A stretch of 64,000 nt of DNA from an uncultured Gammaproteobacteria bacterium (GCA_947259915.1 CAMYOC010000041.1:1-64000); one strand, 5' to 3'; shown: positions 1 to 8,909, counted from the stretch's first letter. Made by a program: numbers and translations. Notes: generated by a model from the sequence alone, not told the origin.

Positions 1-278
1 CTGGTGGTATCTGGCTCGCGCCAATTTGCGTGAATCAAGCGGGTTGATGGACCGACCATCGTTCAGCGGACGGGCAGACACAGATTGGTACACACGCCGG
101 GATCCGATCTGTCTCCGCGGTCAGGGCCGATAGCGATCCTTTGTGCCTTATCCGCGGCGTGTCTCCCCCGGTCCCGGAGAGTCTATCGAGTCGTCTCCGC
201 ATCCAACTGCCAGCCTGACTTTACCAGACTCTACCGTGCTGGCTAAATGGAGCGAAGAGGATCACAGAAGACCATCCA
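1..278. other. Upstream intergenic or gene-end stretch
   Basis: I see no convincing coding region, RNA gene or clear promoter here. It leads into the ABC operon that starts at 279, so the promoter of that operon, or the end of an upstream gene outside the window, may lie here. Confidence 0.4.
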
Positions 279-947
279 TTGATCACGATCCAGGATCTCC
301 AATTCCGCTATCCACGCGGGAATTTCCAGCTAGATGTGCCCGCCTTCCGGGTGGCCGCCGGGGAGCGTGTGGCCATCGTGGGCGTGAGCGGATCGGGCAA
401 GACTACACTGCTCGATCTGCTGGCCGGGATCCGGGTGCCGGGGTCCGGCAGCGTTACGGTGGCGGACAAGGAGATATCGCGGCTGCCGGATGCGGCGCGC
501 AGAAATTTCCGCATCAACCGCATCGGGCTGATCTTCCAGGCCTTCGAGCTGCTTGAATATCTGACGGTGCGGGAGAATCTGCTGCTGCCCTATCACATCA
601 GCCCCGCGCTCCCGCGGGATGCCGATACCCATATCCGCCTGGATCGTCTGGCCCGGGAGACCGGCATCAGTGAGCGGCTCGACCGCCATCCCGAGGAGCT
701 GTCCCAGGGCGAGCGCCAGCGCGCCGCCATCTGCCGAGCGCTGATCACGTCCCCCGATCTGATCCTCGCCGACGAACCGACCGGCAATCTGGATCCGGAG
801 AACAAACAGCGGGTGCTGGATCTGTTGCTGGAGCAGGTCAGGAACCGGGGCGCCACGCTGGTGATGGTGACTCATGACCACAATCTGCTGGAACCGTTTG
901 ACCGGGTGCTGGACATGCGGGAATTCCATGGCGGGGCGACGGCGTGA
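279..947 (+). CDS. ABC transporter ATP-binding protein, LolD/MacB type
   Basis: Cytoplasmic ATPase subunit of an ABC transporter, 222 aa. All core motifs are visible: Walker A GVSGSGKT (35-42), Q-loop near 87, signature LSQGERQ (141-147), Walker B LILADE (161-166) and H-loop His199. Length and the DEPTGNLD stretch are typical of the LolD/MacB/FtsE group, not of ZnuC. The start is a TTG; an ATG at 247 is out of frame and stops quickly. The gene overlaps the permease by 4 nt (GTGA), so the two are translationally coupled. The metal-binding lipoprotein downstream suggests a role in metal handling, which is inference. Confidence 0.93.
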   Translation: MITIQDLQFRYPRGNFQLDVPAFRVAAGERVAIVGVSGSGKTTLLDLLAGIRVPGSGSVTVADKEISRLPDAARRNFRINRIGLIFQAFELLEYLTVRENLLLPYHISPALPRDADTHIRLDRLARETGISERLDRHPEELSQGERQRAAICRALITSPDLILADEPTGNLDPENKQRVLDLLLEQVRNRGATLVMVTHDHNLLEPFDRVLDMREFHGGATA

Positions 948-2137
948 AGGGCGTGTTGTTTCTGGCCTGGCGTTACCTGGCGTTCAATCGCTGGAAGACG
1001 GCGATCCTGGTCACCGCGATCACCGTGATCGTGTTTTTGCCGCTGGCGCTGGAACTGGTGCTGGAGCGGAGTTCGGAGCAGTTGCGTGCCCGGGCCGAGG
1101 CCACGCCATTGTTGTTCGGGGCGCCGGGGAGTCCCCTCGAACTGGCGCTGAACTCGCTGTACTTCAGCGGCGAATCCCCGGCAACGCTCAAATTCAGTAC
1201 GGCCGGCGAGATCGGCGACAGTGGTCTTGCGACCCCGATCCCGCTGCATCTCGGTTTCAAGGTTGGGTCACAGCCCGTGGTGGGCACCAGCCCCGACTAT
1301 TTCGCCTTCCGGGAGCTGGCGGTCGCCGACGGCCGGTTGCTGGCAATTTCCGGGGAGACCGTGCTTGGTGCCGCCGCCGCCGCCGCCCTGGGCGCCGGTC
1401 CGGGGGACAGTGTGGTGACGGCCCCGGAGACGGTCTTCGATGTGACCGGCACCTATCCCATCCGGCTGCGGGTCGTGGGGGTGCTGGCGCCCACCGGGAC
1501 GCCGGACGACGAAGCGGTGTTTGTGGACGTGCGCACGGCATGGATCATCGGCGGTATCGGCCACGGTCACGAAGACCTGGCGGATCCCCAAGCCTCCGGC
1601 ACCGTGCTCAGACGGGACGACGCCAATATCGTCGCCAATGCCGCCGTGGTCCAGTACCGGGAGATCACACCCGACAACATGGCGGATTTCCATTTCCACG
1701 GCGCTACCGACGCGTTTCCCTTGTCTGCCGTGATCGCGGTCCCGGATGACGACAAGTCCGGCGTGTTGCTGGAAGGCCGTTACCAGTCCGCGGATTCACC
1801 GGTGCTGGTGGTGCGTCCCGCCGACGTGATGGATGAGCTGCTGGCGACCGTGTTCACGGTGCGCCAGTATGTGCTCGCCGCCGTGGTCCTGGTGGGCATC
1901 GCGACACTGGCCACCATCGCGCTGGTCTTTATGCTGTCGATCCGGCTGCGCCGGGCGGAGATCCGCACGATGACGCGCATCGGCGCCGCTCCCGGTCGTG
2001 TCGCCGCCATCCTGGGTGCCGAGATCATGCTGGTGTTGATCGCCAGTCTGCTGCTGGCCGGCCTGCTCACGGCGTTGGCCGCTGCGTGGGGTGATGAATT
2101 GTTCCGTTGGTTATTGCTTGCGAGGGAGAGCCGATGA
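944..2137 (+). CDS. ABC transporter permease, FtsX/MacB type
   Basis: Inner-membrane partner of the preceding ATPase, 397 aa, GTG start inside the ATPase stop. An N-terminal membrane helix (about 20-40) is followed by a large periplasmic domain (about 45-300) and two helices (about 306-328 and 358-385) separated by the charged RLRRAEIRTM coupling loop typical of FtsX domains. MacB/FtsX permeases usually have a fourth C-terminal helix. This protein ends shortly after the third, and its ATGA overlap with the next gene makes a recent truncation less likely. The substrate is not readable from the sequence. Confidence 0.88.
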   Translation: MKGVLFLAWRYLAFNRWKTAILVTAITVIVFLPLALELVLERSSEQLRARAEATPLLFGAPGSPLELALNSLYFSGESPATLKFSTAGEIGDSGLATPIPLHLGFKVGSQPVVGTSPDYFAFRELAVADGRLLAISGETVLGAAAAAALGAGPGDSVVTAPETVFDVTGTYPIRLRVVGVLAPTGTPDDEAVFVDVRTAWIIGGIGHGHEDLADPQASGTVLRRDDANIVANAAVVQYREITPDNMADFHFHGATDAFPLSAVIAVPDDDKSGVLLEGRYQSADSPVLVVRPADVMDELLATVFTVRQYVLAAVVLVGIATLATIALVFMLSIRLRRAEIRTMTRIGAAPGRVAAILGAEIMLVLIASLLLAGLLTALAAAWGDELFRWLLLARESR

Positions 2138-3861
2138 ATACGAGGACACGGCTGGCGGGATGGGTGACCATCCTGTTGTGCCTCGCGGCCTGTCAGCGCG
2201 CCGAAGAAGACCCCGGCGCCGCTCCTGAGCCGCAGGCGGAAGATGCCAGCATCACGGTCTACGCCGTCAATTATCCGCTGGCGTGGATGGCGGAGCGTAT
2301 CGGCGGTGACTCGGTGGATGTGTCACTGCCGGTGCCCGACGGTGTGGATCCCGCCCACTGGCAGCCGTCGCCGGAGACCGTGCTGGACTATCAGCGCGCC
2401 GATCTGGTGCTGTTGAACGGCGCCGGCTACGCGGGCTGGATCCAGTTCGCCTCCCTGTCACCCGGCCGATTGGTGGACACCACCGGCGGACTGGCGGAGC
2501 GTTTCGTCCCGGCAGGGGAGGTCACCCACAGCCATGGTCCCGGCGGCGAACACGATCATGCCGACGTCGCCTCCCATACCTGGCTGGACCCCAGGATCGC
2601 TGCCGGACAGGCCAGGGCCATTGCCGAAGCATTCGGCAGACTCGCCGCGGCCCATGAGGGGGAATTCCAGCAGCGCTTGCAATCTCTGCAGGCCGATCTG
2701 GCACAACTGGATCAGCGGCTCGCGGCCGCTTTCCGGGACCGACCTGGCGCGGGCCTGCTCTATTCCCACCCCGTCTACCAATATCTGGACGCGCGCTACG
2801 GGCTGAAAGGGCGCAGCGTCACCTGGGAACCGTTCGAAGACCCGGGCGAGGCCCAATGGAAGAAGCTGGCGGATTCCCTCAACGAGCGGCCGGCCTCGGT
2901 CATGTTGTGGGAGGCGGAACCGTTGTCATCGACGGCGGAGCGTCTCCGCAGCATGGGGATCGAGGCGTTGGTGTTCGAGACCGGCGCCGCGCCACCGGCC
3001 GCGGGTGACTATCTGACGCTGATGAACCAGAATCTACAATCACCGCATCCGGCTCGGGTTACTTGTCGGCCTGTTGTATGGCCTGTTGCCCCTCTCCGCA
3101 TCCGCCGACGCCATCATCCGCACCCAGGCCATGTTCGCCTCCACCATCGCCGAGATCCAGGTGGAGGAGGAGGCCATACGCCTGGATCTGGAGATTGGGC
3201 TTCAGGACCTGAGCGCATTCCGCAGCCTGCTTCCCGACGAGATCCACAGACGGATGGAGTTCGGAGAGACGCCCTTCGCAGCGCGGGTCGAGCGCTTCCT
3301 GGGACAGGAGTTCCGGATCGTCGCCGACGGCGAACCCCTGTCCGGGCGATTGCTCCGGATCGCGCCGGCAGAGCGCGTGCGCCGGGACGACATCACCGGA
3401 GAGCCTCTGCCGGTGGAGGACGAACCGGAGACGGTGATCAACGCCACCTTTCTCTGGCCGCTGGCGGCGCGGCCCGCCCAGCTCGATTTCCAGCTGGCAT
3501 TGCCGGCCTCCGCCGCGGTGGGTTTCGTCGTCTATCACGAAGGCATCGCGGTCAACGACTTCCGTTACATGGCCGCCAGCCAGCCGCTGAATCTCGACTG
3601 GAACGACCCCTGGTACAGCGCCTTCGCCAGCCGTGGGCTGCGTCGCCAGTACTATGCACCCATGACGGGTTTCATCTATGTGGAGCCCTACGAGGTCCGC
3701 AAGGAGATCATCGCCCGCCCCAAGGATCTGCAGCGCTATGTGGATCTCGGGCTGGCCGGCCGCGACACCATCCCGGTGGAGATCCAGCCCGAGGTGCGGC
3801 GCAAGGTGATCGAGTTCCTGAGTCAGCACCATCCTATGACCATCGACGGGGAGCCGGCTGA
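2134..3861 (+). CDS. ZnuA-like metal-binding ABC lipoprotein (frame runs past the domain end)
   Basis: Periplasmic metal-binding lipoprotein, cluster A-I (ZnuA/TroA) type. The ATG at 2134 overlaps the permease stop (ATGA). The signal peptide ends in lipobox LAAC with Cys20. Likely ligands are the His in AHWQP, the His-rich loop followed by SHTWLDP, the His in YSHPV, and acidic residues near MLWEAEP; the loop suggests zinc. Homology ends near codon 300 (about 3055) at YLTLMNQNLQ, the usual family length. The open frame continues to 3861 with Arg/His-rich residues that antiphase-overlap the next gene, so the native stop seems lost by an indel near 3030-3060 (assembly error or mutation). Domain call is firm, 3' end is not. 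Confidence 0.75.
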   Translation: MNTRTRLAGWVTILLCLAACQRAEEDPGAAPEPQAEDASITVYAVNYPLAWMAERIGGDSVDVSLPVPDGVDPAHWQPSPETVLDYQRADLVLLNGAGYAGWIQFASLSPGRLVDTTGGLAERFVPAGEVTHSHGPGGEHDHADVASHTWLDPRIAAGQARAIAEAFGRLAAAHEGEFQQRLQSLQADLAQLDQRLAAAFRDRPGAGLLYSHPVYQYLDARYGLKGRSVTWEPFEDPGEAQWKKLADSLNERPASVMLWEAEPLSSTAERLRSMGIEALVFETGAAPPAAGDYLTLMNQNLQSPHPARVTCRPVVWPVAPLRIRRRHHPHPGHVRLHHRRDPGGGGGHTPGSGDWASGPERIPQPASRRDPQTDGVRRDALRSAGRALPGTGVPDRRRRRTPVRAIAPDRAGRARAPGRHHRRASAGGGRTGDGDQRHLSLAAGGAARPARFPAGIAGLRRGGFRRLSRRHRGQRLPLHGRQPAAESRLERPLVQRLRQPWAASPVLCTHDGFHLCGALRGPQGDHRPPQGSAALCGSRAGRPRHHPGGDPARGAAQGDRVPESAPSYDHRRGAG

Positions 3862-4762
3862 GCCAGCCGCGGTGCGTGCCGATTTTCTGGAGCGCTCCCT
3901 GCGGACCAGCCGTGTCATCGACCCGCCGGAGGAACTGGACCTGAACGCAGCCATCATGGGCGTGAAGTTCATCTATCCTCATGAGGGCTTTGCGGACACC
4001 GCCACCATGCGCTGGGACCTGTTCGACGACAAGATCCAGATGGTGCCCGTTTCCGCGGTCGACCCCACCGGACCATTGCCGCAGTTCCTCGAGCCCGATT
4101 ACGACGTGCTGGAATGGCAGAACTTCATCCGTATCCCGGTAATGCCGCAATTGGCCGATGTCAGCGCACCGCCAGGTTTCGTCAGCCGCTTGTTGTTCTA
4201 TGGCCGCTGGTTGCTGGCGCTCGTCGCGGCATTAATGTTGTTGCGCTTCGCCCGTGAAGTCACCGGGAACAAGACCGGGTGGGTCATGTCCGGGACGGCG
4301 GCGCTGGCAGCCACCGTCATCGCCGCATCCGCCTGGTGGTTCGGCGGGCAGGCGCGGCTGGATGACACCGCCGCCCGGGACGTGGTGGCCGGTCTGCTGA
4401 CCAACGTCTATCGCGCCTTCGACTTCCGCGCCGAGAGCGATGTCTACGATGTGCTGGAGCGCAGCGTCGACGGCGACCTGCTGCGGGAGGTCTATCTGGA
4501 GATGCGTCGCGGACTGGTGCTGGCCAGCCAGGGCGGCGCCAGCGCCCGGGTCAAGGACGTGGAACTGGTGGAGCTTCAGCCGGAGCCGGCGGATGACCAG
4601 GGCATCCGGGCCCGTACCACCTGGCGGGTCCGCGCCGCCGTCGGCCACTGGGGCCATATCCACGAGCGGCGCAACGAATACCAGGCCGATCTGCGACTGC
4701 AGCCCATCGACGGCGCATGGAAACTGGTCGGCGTCGAGATCCTGGACGAAGTCCGCCTATAG
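3074..4762 (+). CDS. Exported/membrane protein of unknown function in metal-ABC operon
   Basis: About 562 aa, not assigned to a named family. The first usable start is TTG 3074, but the same frame upstream (3050-3074) encodes a hydrophobic run that would complete a signal peptide ending ASADA. The true start is therefore probably hidden by the indel described for the upstream gene. A long soluble N-terminal part (about 20-370) lies before two helices (about 375-395 and 405-425). The C-terminal domain (about 430-562) looks like a compact alpha/beta domain. The gene stays with the ABC genes and probably acts with them at the membrane; the role is unknown. Confidence 0.7.
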   Translation: MYGLLPLSASADAIIRTQAMFASTIAEIQVEEEAIRLDLEIGLQDLSAFRSLLPDEIHRRMEFGETPFAARVERFLGQEFRIVADGEPLSGRLLRIAPAERVRRDDITGEPLPVEDEPETVINATFLWPLAARPAQLDFQLALPASAAVGFVVYHEGIAVNDFRYMAASQPLNLDWNDPWYSAFASRGLRRQYYAPMTGFIYVEPYEVRKEIIARPKDLQRYVDLGLAGRDTIPVEIQPEVRRKVIEFLSQHHPMTIDGEPAEPAAVRADFLERSLRTSRVIDPPEELDLNAAIMGVKFIYPHEGFADTATMRWDLFDDKIQMVPVSAVDPTGPLPQFLEPDYDVLEWQNFIRIPVMPQLADVSAPPGFVSRLLFYGRWLLALVAALMLLRFAREVTGNKTGWVMSGTAALAATVIAASAWWFGGQARLDDTAARDVVAGLLTNVYRAFDFRAESDVYDVLERSVDGDLLREVYLEMRRGLVLASQGGASARVKDVELVELQPEPADDQGIRARTTWRVRAAVGHWGHIHERRNEYQADLRLQPIDGAWKLVGVEILDEVRL

Positions 4763-4773
4763 AGATGCGGAAC

Positions 4774-4856
4774 AATACGGGGACCGTTTAGCTATTTCTG
4801 TCTATCAGGCTCGATCAATGACCGAGGCCCGAAATAGGTAATCTGTCCCCGTAATT
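4774..4856. repeat. REP-like imperfect inverted repeat
   Basis: The left arm (aatacggggaccg then tagctatttc) pairs with the right arm (gaaataggta, atctgtccccgtaatt) around a loop of about 30 nt. It fills the gap between two convergent genes, so it may also end transcription. The ggggac...gtcccc ends are like REP elements associated with RAYT transposases. Confidence 0.7.
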
Positions 4857-4861
4857 CCGAC

Positions 4862-6055
4862 TCACCGCTCCGGCAGCGGCGGCGGTGTATAGCCTTTCCA
4901 CTTACCGTTGTTTGTGAAATCTGAATAGCTCGCCTCCCCACTGCGCTTCGCGTCCTTGTAGCCTGGGGTCGTCGGCGGTGCCTGAACGCGCTCGGCACTG
5001 ACGACTTCGCGTTGGACGATCGTGTCCTTGGTGATGGTCCAGGCCATCAGGTCATTGGCGATGGCCAGGGGCCCGTCATAGGTCGTGCGGATCTCGTCGA
5101 GGATCTGCTGGTCCAGCTCGGGCTGTCGGATCGTGTGGTAAGCGATGGCCAGACGCGGCTTGACCTCGGACATGATCTTGCCGAAGCCCGACGGCGGCGT
5201 GTGGATATAGGACGAGACGAAGGTCGCCTGCCGCGGGGGAAAGCCCAAGGCTTCTTCCAGCCCCTTGGGCGTGTAGAAGCACTCATGGATGACGAAGTCG
5301 GCGTCCTTGGCGCGCTCGATGAACCACTTATTCGGCGCGGAATCGCCGCCGAAGACGAAGCTCAACCCGTTCCATTCCAGGCGATAGCTGACTGGGCCGT
5401 CGAGAACGTGTACGGCGGGAAAGGAGGTGATCCTGGCGCCGTTCTTTTCGTAGACCACACCATTGTCCTGCTTGAAGTCGAACTCGTGGGCGACGAGCTG
5501 GCCGCCGGCATCGGGGAGGATGCCGGCGCGGCCGGTCACGTCCCAGGCATAGGTCTTCCTGAGACCCTCCACGAAGGTCGCCGTGCCCAGCTCAGGCTTG
5601 GCGCCCGAGGGCCCGTAGATGTGCAGCGGCGTGTAGCGTCCGCTCAGCCAACCGCCGACCCAGAGCGCAGCGGCGTCGCCGACGTGGTCGGTGTGCAGGT
5701 GGCTGGCGAAGACCTTGTCAACGCGGTGGAATTCCGGGCGCAGCGCGAACAGGTTCTCCACCGAGCCGCTGCCGATGTCGAACAGGAAGATGTCGCCGTT
5801 ACCGAGTTCGACGTACCAGGCAGACGATTTCTGGGCGCGGGTTATGGGCGTCGGCATACCGGTACCGAGCGCCACCACGAACATCTCGTCCGGCCCGACC
5901 TTCTCCGTGCGGGGATACCAGGCGTCGGGGCGCTTCTGCGCCAGTGATTCCTGGGCCGTGGCCTCTTGTACGAAGGTTGAGTCGCCCATAAACGCGAGCA
6001 CCGCGCAAAGGACGCCGAGCGAGAGTTTGGAGACGATCCGAATGGGGTCATGCAT
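4862..6055 (-). CDS. Exported MBL-fold metallo-hydrolase
   Basis: 397-aa metallo-beta-lactamase-fold enzyme with an N-terminal signal segment (about 8-35, ending near TAQE). The metal motif HLHTDH is at 119-124 (His119, His121, Asp123, His124). Further ligands are likely the His in PAVHVLDG, Asp in GGDSAP and His in AYHT. The layout is closest to the RNase Z/arylsulfatase-like branch. Similar proteins are sometimes named GntH-like after guanitoxin biosynthesis, but no other gnt-like gene is nearby, so I keep a generic name. It lies downstream of, and in the same direction as, the 6228-7133 gene. Confidence 0.87.
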   Translation of the reverse strand: MHDPIRIVSKLSLGVLCAVLAFMGDSTFVQEATAQESLAQKRPDAWYPRTEKVGPDEMFVVALGTGMPTPITRAQKSSAWYVELGNGDIFLFDIGSGSVENLFALRPEFHRVDKVFASHLHTDHVGDAAALWVGGWLSGRYTPLHIYGPSGAKPELGTATFVEGLRKTYAWDVTGRAGILPDAGGQLVAHEFDFKQDNGVVYEKNGARITSFPAVHVLDGPVSYRLEWNGLSFVFGGDSAPNKWFIERAKDADFVIHECFYTPKGLEEALGFPPRQATFVSSYIHTPPSGFGKIMSEVKPRLAIAYHTIRQPELDQQILDEIRTTYDGPLAIANDLMAWTITKDTIVQREVVSAERVQAPPTTPGYKDAKRSGEASYSDFTNNGKWKGYTPPPLPER

Positions 6056-6195
6056 GTTGTTCTCCCGTATATGATTTCATCAATCTTTTGTCCAACGGAT
6101 GTGCCCGTACCGGATGGCGAAGCTGTCGGCGACAAACCAAAACGAATTCGACGGCAAGGCTCGCCGCGAACCGGCGTCAGGGGCGCCTTCAACAA

Positions 6196-6208
6196 GTTAT
6201 AACGTTAT
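6196..6208. promoter_or_regulatory. Overlapping AT-rich palindromes, possible operator
   Basis: GTTATAAC (6196-6203) and ATAACGTTAT (6199-6208) are perfect palindromes that overlap, in the gap upstream of the MBL-fold gene. They could bind a dimeric regulator; this is inference. Confidence 0.25.
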
Positions 6209-6227
6209 CTCAGGCACCGTTTTCTGA

Positions 6228-7133
6228 TTACTGGTCCAGGAACCAGCGGAAGCCCACCTCGAAGGTCCAGTCCCGGTCGCCTTCGGGCGCGTCAGCATCG
6301 ACACCGAAACCCGGTTTGAAATACATGATGCGGCCGGGCGCCAGCATCTTGCCGATCTCGGGGCCGACCCAGAATGAGAAATGCTCTCCCTCGAAGTCGT
6401 ACATGGGCTGGACTTCCGGCAAGGCGTACCATCCACCCAGGATCGGACCCTTGTCCGGCGGCGTCAGCGGGAACATCAGGAACCAGCGGCCCAGATAGAA
6501 GCTCGTGTCATCACGATCGCCGTCGCCATAGACGTCGAAGAAGTAGAAATTCATGAAGGCGCCAAATGAGCCGGGAGCCGGATACCAGGTGAAGTCCCTC
6601 ACGTAGGCGAACATGGGCCCGAGCTGGAATTGGTCGCTACCCAATACGTCTTCGCTGGCGGTCGGAAGATTGAATTGGCTGCCGATCAGCCAGTCACCGC
6701 CGAGCGCCTGGCCCGCCTTGTAGAGAAAACGCATGTTCATATCACCGACGCCGGTTTTCTCGCAATTACCCCCTACGGGCAATCCACCCGGCAAATCCGG
6801 CGGTCCGCCGCCCAGATTACCGCCGCAGGTTCCGGTCGACGGGTCCCGAAGTGCCGTGTCTCGTACGTCCCGCTTGTAGGCGAGCGGAATCTCGTAGGTC
6901 AGCGCCGCTCGCTCGGAGAACCGGATCAGGCCGAAAGCCACGGCCTCCTGCTGCTCCAGATCGTTCTCCAGCTCCGTGTAGCGGTAATAAGGCATGAACT
7001 TGGGTCCGAACGCCCTCGGATCGGTGCCGGTGGCGTCGCCCTCGCCGGCCGCAAACGCGCTTTCCTCGGCAAGGGCCGGCATGCCCAGACTGAGAGTCAT
7101 AAGGACGAGTAAGAAGCTGGCGGTTTTGATCAT
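6228..7133 (-). CDS. Exported beta-rich protein, outer-membrane porin/transporter-like
   Basis: 301 aa with a signal peptide ending PALAEE. The mature part alternates aromatic and polar residues, has Gly/Asp-rich turns and ends FRWFLDQ, all consistent with a small outer-membrane beta-barrel of the phenol-degradation meta-pathway (MetA) type. A Gly/Pro-rich insertion with two cysteines lies near 115-135. Divergent from the TetR gene and upstream of the MBL-fold gene on the same strand, so the three may be one regulated unit. The substrate is unknown. Confidence 0.72.
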   Translation of the reverse strand: MIKTASFLLVLMTLSLGMPALAEESAFAAGEGDATGTDPRAFGPKFMPYYRYTELENDLEQQEAVAFGLIRFSERAALTYEIPLAYKRDVRDTALRDPSTGTCGGNLGGGPPDLPGGLPVGGNCEKTGVGDMNMRFLYKAGQALGGDWLIGSQFNLPTASEDVLGSDQFQLGPMFAYVRDFTWYPAPGSFGAFMNFYFFDVYGDGDRDDTSFYLGRWFLMFPLTPPDKGPILGGWYALPEVQPMYDFEGEHFSFWVGPEIGKMLAPGRIMYFKPGFGVDADAPEGDRDWTFEVGFRWFLDQ

Positions 7134-7202
7134 GGCGAAGCCTCCGGGCTCATGCCCCTGCGGATATGGGTGGCAAGGCGGACAGAAGCTCGTATCGGCC
7201 CT

Positions 7203-7253
7203 TGAGGGCCCTCAGGCACGACAGCGTCCAGCGCACTTCTATACAGCCCTGTA
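7203..7253. promoter_or_regulatory. Two palindromes between divergent genes, candidate TetR operators
   Basis: TGAGGGCCCTCA (7203-7214) and TACAGCCCTGTA (7242-7253) are both perfect 12-bp palindromes in the 204-bp gap between the TetR gene and the divergent exported-protein gene. TetR-family proteins commonly bind such divergent intergenic palindromes. Which one, if either, is used is not known. Confidence 0.45.
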
Positions 7254-7337
7254 CATAAAACAATAACACCGATCGGACAGCAGTCAAGAAGATTTCGGGC
7301 TATCCTTTGGCCGAAATTCCCTTCGTTTGTCGCCCGG

Positions 7338-7913
7338 ATGCCGAAAGCAACAAAAACCCGTCGCGTCACCAAATCCGAATGGCTGGAGGCCGGTCTCAGG
7401 GCCCTCGCCTCCGGCGGCATCCTGAACGTGCGGATAGATCGTCTCGCCAGAGAACTCGGCGTTGCCAGGAGCGGCTTCTACTGGCACTTCCGAAACCGTC
7501 AGGATCTGTTCAATCAGATGCTCCACCATTGGGTCCACGAGTTCACCGAGGTGGTCGCGGAGAACGAGGAGATCCAGGCATTGCCGCCGAAGGAGCGTCT
7601 CGCTGCCATTGTGGATATGGTTCAAGACTTTGACCTGGCGAGGTACGATTTCGCGATCCGGCAATGGGCGATAGTGGACCCCGAGACGGACGAGGTGGCC
7701 AGGAAGACCTTCAAGCTCCGGGTCGAATTCATCAAACAGGCATTTAGGGAACTGGGTTTTACGGGCGACGATCTGCAGATGCGGACCCATCTCTTCCTCA
7801 TCTACACTGGCTCTGAGGCCGACGCGATACCGGAATTGTCCAAAGCCAGGCGCCGTCGTATGGCGGCGCTCCGGATCGACCTGCTCACCCGGCCGGGGGA
7901 CGATGGCGGGTAA
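7338..7913 (+). CDS. TetR/AcrR-family transcriptional regulator
   Basis: 191 aa. The N-terminal helix-turn-helix (about 12-58) contains LARELGVARSGFYWHF, the TetR recognition-helix pattern. The C-terminal ligand-binding/dimerisation part (about 65-190) is family-variable, so the inducer cannot be read. Divergent position suggests that it controls the 6228-7133 gene and itself through the palindromes at 7203-7253. Start is the first ATG of the frame. Confidence 0.93.
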   Translation: MPKATKTRRVTKSEWLEAGLRALASGGILNVRIDRLARELGVARSGFYWHFRNRQDLFNQMLHHWVHEFTEVVAENEEIQALPPKERLAAIVDMVQDFDLARYDFAIRQWAIVDPETDEVARKTFKLRVEFIKQAFRELGFTGDDLQMRTHLFLIYTGSEADAIPELSKARRRRMAALRIDLLTRPGDDGG

Positions 7914-7984
7914 GCGCGCGGCCAGCGTGTCGAGTCAGTTCTCCACCCGATTTCATCAACTGGCCGGCCACCCCGCGGATCCCG

Positions 7985-8040
7985 GACGCAAAACCTTGTT
8001 CCGCCCGGAATGGTCACTGAGGTGCGGGGCTCGGGCAACC
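7985..8040. repeat. 56-bp direct repeat, copy 1
   Basis: Runs from gacgcaaaaccttg to gggcaacc. It matches 8255-8310, exactly 270 bp away, with about five mismatches. The surrounding 7914-8381 gap holds no gene I can support. Confidence 0.85.
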
Positions 8041-8052
8041 AAAACAGGTATT

Positions 8053-8108
8053 GGGGTCGAACCGAGGTTTTTTGCGGCCTTGCTCAAATGAAACCGCAGT
8101 TCGACCCT
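8053..8108. repeat. REP-like imperfect hairpin
   Basis: The left arm ggggtcgaaccgaggttt pairs with the right arm aaaccgcagttcgaccct. It shares the gggtcgaaccg core with elements near 11402, 12305, 39368 and 61169. Confidence 0.7.
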
Positions 8109-8254
8109 GGTTTCCTCTGGGTTTCCCCACCCTGGTTACCCCGAGTTCTAGCGCAGACGGCGGCGCCAGCTGATCGTCAAACGCATCGAGTTGCTGACAA
8201 GCAAGTCATGAGTCCGGGACAGCTTGCTCCGCTCGTGCGCACGGCACCGGTACT

Positions 8255-8310
8255 GACGCAAAAACTTGTTCCGCCCGGAATGGTCACTGAGGTCCGGAGC
8301 TCCGCCAACC
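8255..8310. repeat. 56-bp direct repeat, copy 2
   Basis: Second copy of the repeat at 7985-8040, with the shared core ttgttccgcccggaatggtc. The two copies flank the hairpin at 8053-8108. Confidence 0.85.
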
Positions 8311-8381
8311 AACGACAGGGCCATTGTCTTGCACCTGCCTGTGTTAGCGTACTCGTAATCAAAGTAAACGGTGCGTGACCG

Positions 8382-8579
8382 ATGGCAAGACGAACTCCAC
8401 AGACCCAGGCAAAACGACAGCGCGAGCTGGCCAAGGCAGAAAAGCGTCTCGAAAAGGCAGAGAAGCGAGCCCTGCGCAAGGCCCTGAAATTACAGGACTC
8501 CGAGGATGCACCGGCGGGTGCCCCGGAGGATGCGCTGGAGGAAGCCAAACCCGAGACGCCGGAATCCCCGTCTTCCTAG
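8382..8579 (+). CDS. Small basic/acidic coiled protein
   Basis: 65 aa. Residues 1-40 are strongly basic and predicted helical (repeats of K/R/E/A such as QRELAKAEKRLEKAEKR), followed by an acidic Pro/Ala-rich tail. Similar short Lys/Arg-rich proteins beginning MARRTPQ-like are common in gammaproteobacteria and remain uncharacterised. Nucleic-acid binding is a guess from composition. No strong Shine-Dalgarno is visible. Confidence 0.6.
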   Translation: MARRTPQTQAKRQRELAKAEKRLEKAEKRALRKALKLQDSEDAPAGAPEDALEEAKPETPESPSS

Positions 8580-8643
8580 ACCCCCGGTGACGAGGCCCAC
8601 CGCCTCGATCGCGTGTGCAGGATAGAGTCCGGGACGTATTCGC

Positions 8644-8850
8644 ATGATCCAGGACAAGATCACGGTGCGCATGACAGTCTGGCGCGATCAAGCCTGGGCG
8701 GTAGCAGGTCCGAAGCCCATGCCGGAGCCTGATAAGGGCGTGCCTGACCCCATGACCGACTTTATCGGCAACGGCAGATGGGATGTGAGTGACCCGCTGA
8801 CTCCGGTCGTCGAAGGATTAGAGATCGAGTACCCCCCGGCGTTTAAATAA
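8644..8850 (+). CDS. Small hypothetical protein
   Basis: 68 aa, not recognised. It has a mixed composition without the Arg bias of shadow frames, several Pro residues and no signal peptide or membrane segment. It follows the previous small gene by 64 bp. No clear ribosome-binding site; it could be spurious. Confidence 0.35.
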   Translation: MIQDKITVRMTVWRDQAWAVAGPKPMPEPDKGVPDPMTDFIGNGRWDVSDPLTPVVEGLEIEYPPAFK

Positions 8851-8909
8851 TCCCGTCGGTCAATGGCGTCGGCGCCAGTCCGCCAGCACCGTGACTGATC
8901 CTGCTCGTG

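Noticed and set aside
3059-4150. Minus-strand open frame under the fourth ABC-operon gene
   Set aside because: His/Gln/Gly-biased shadow without domain motifs.
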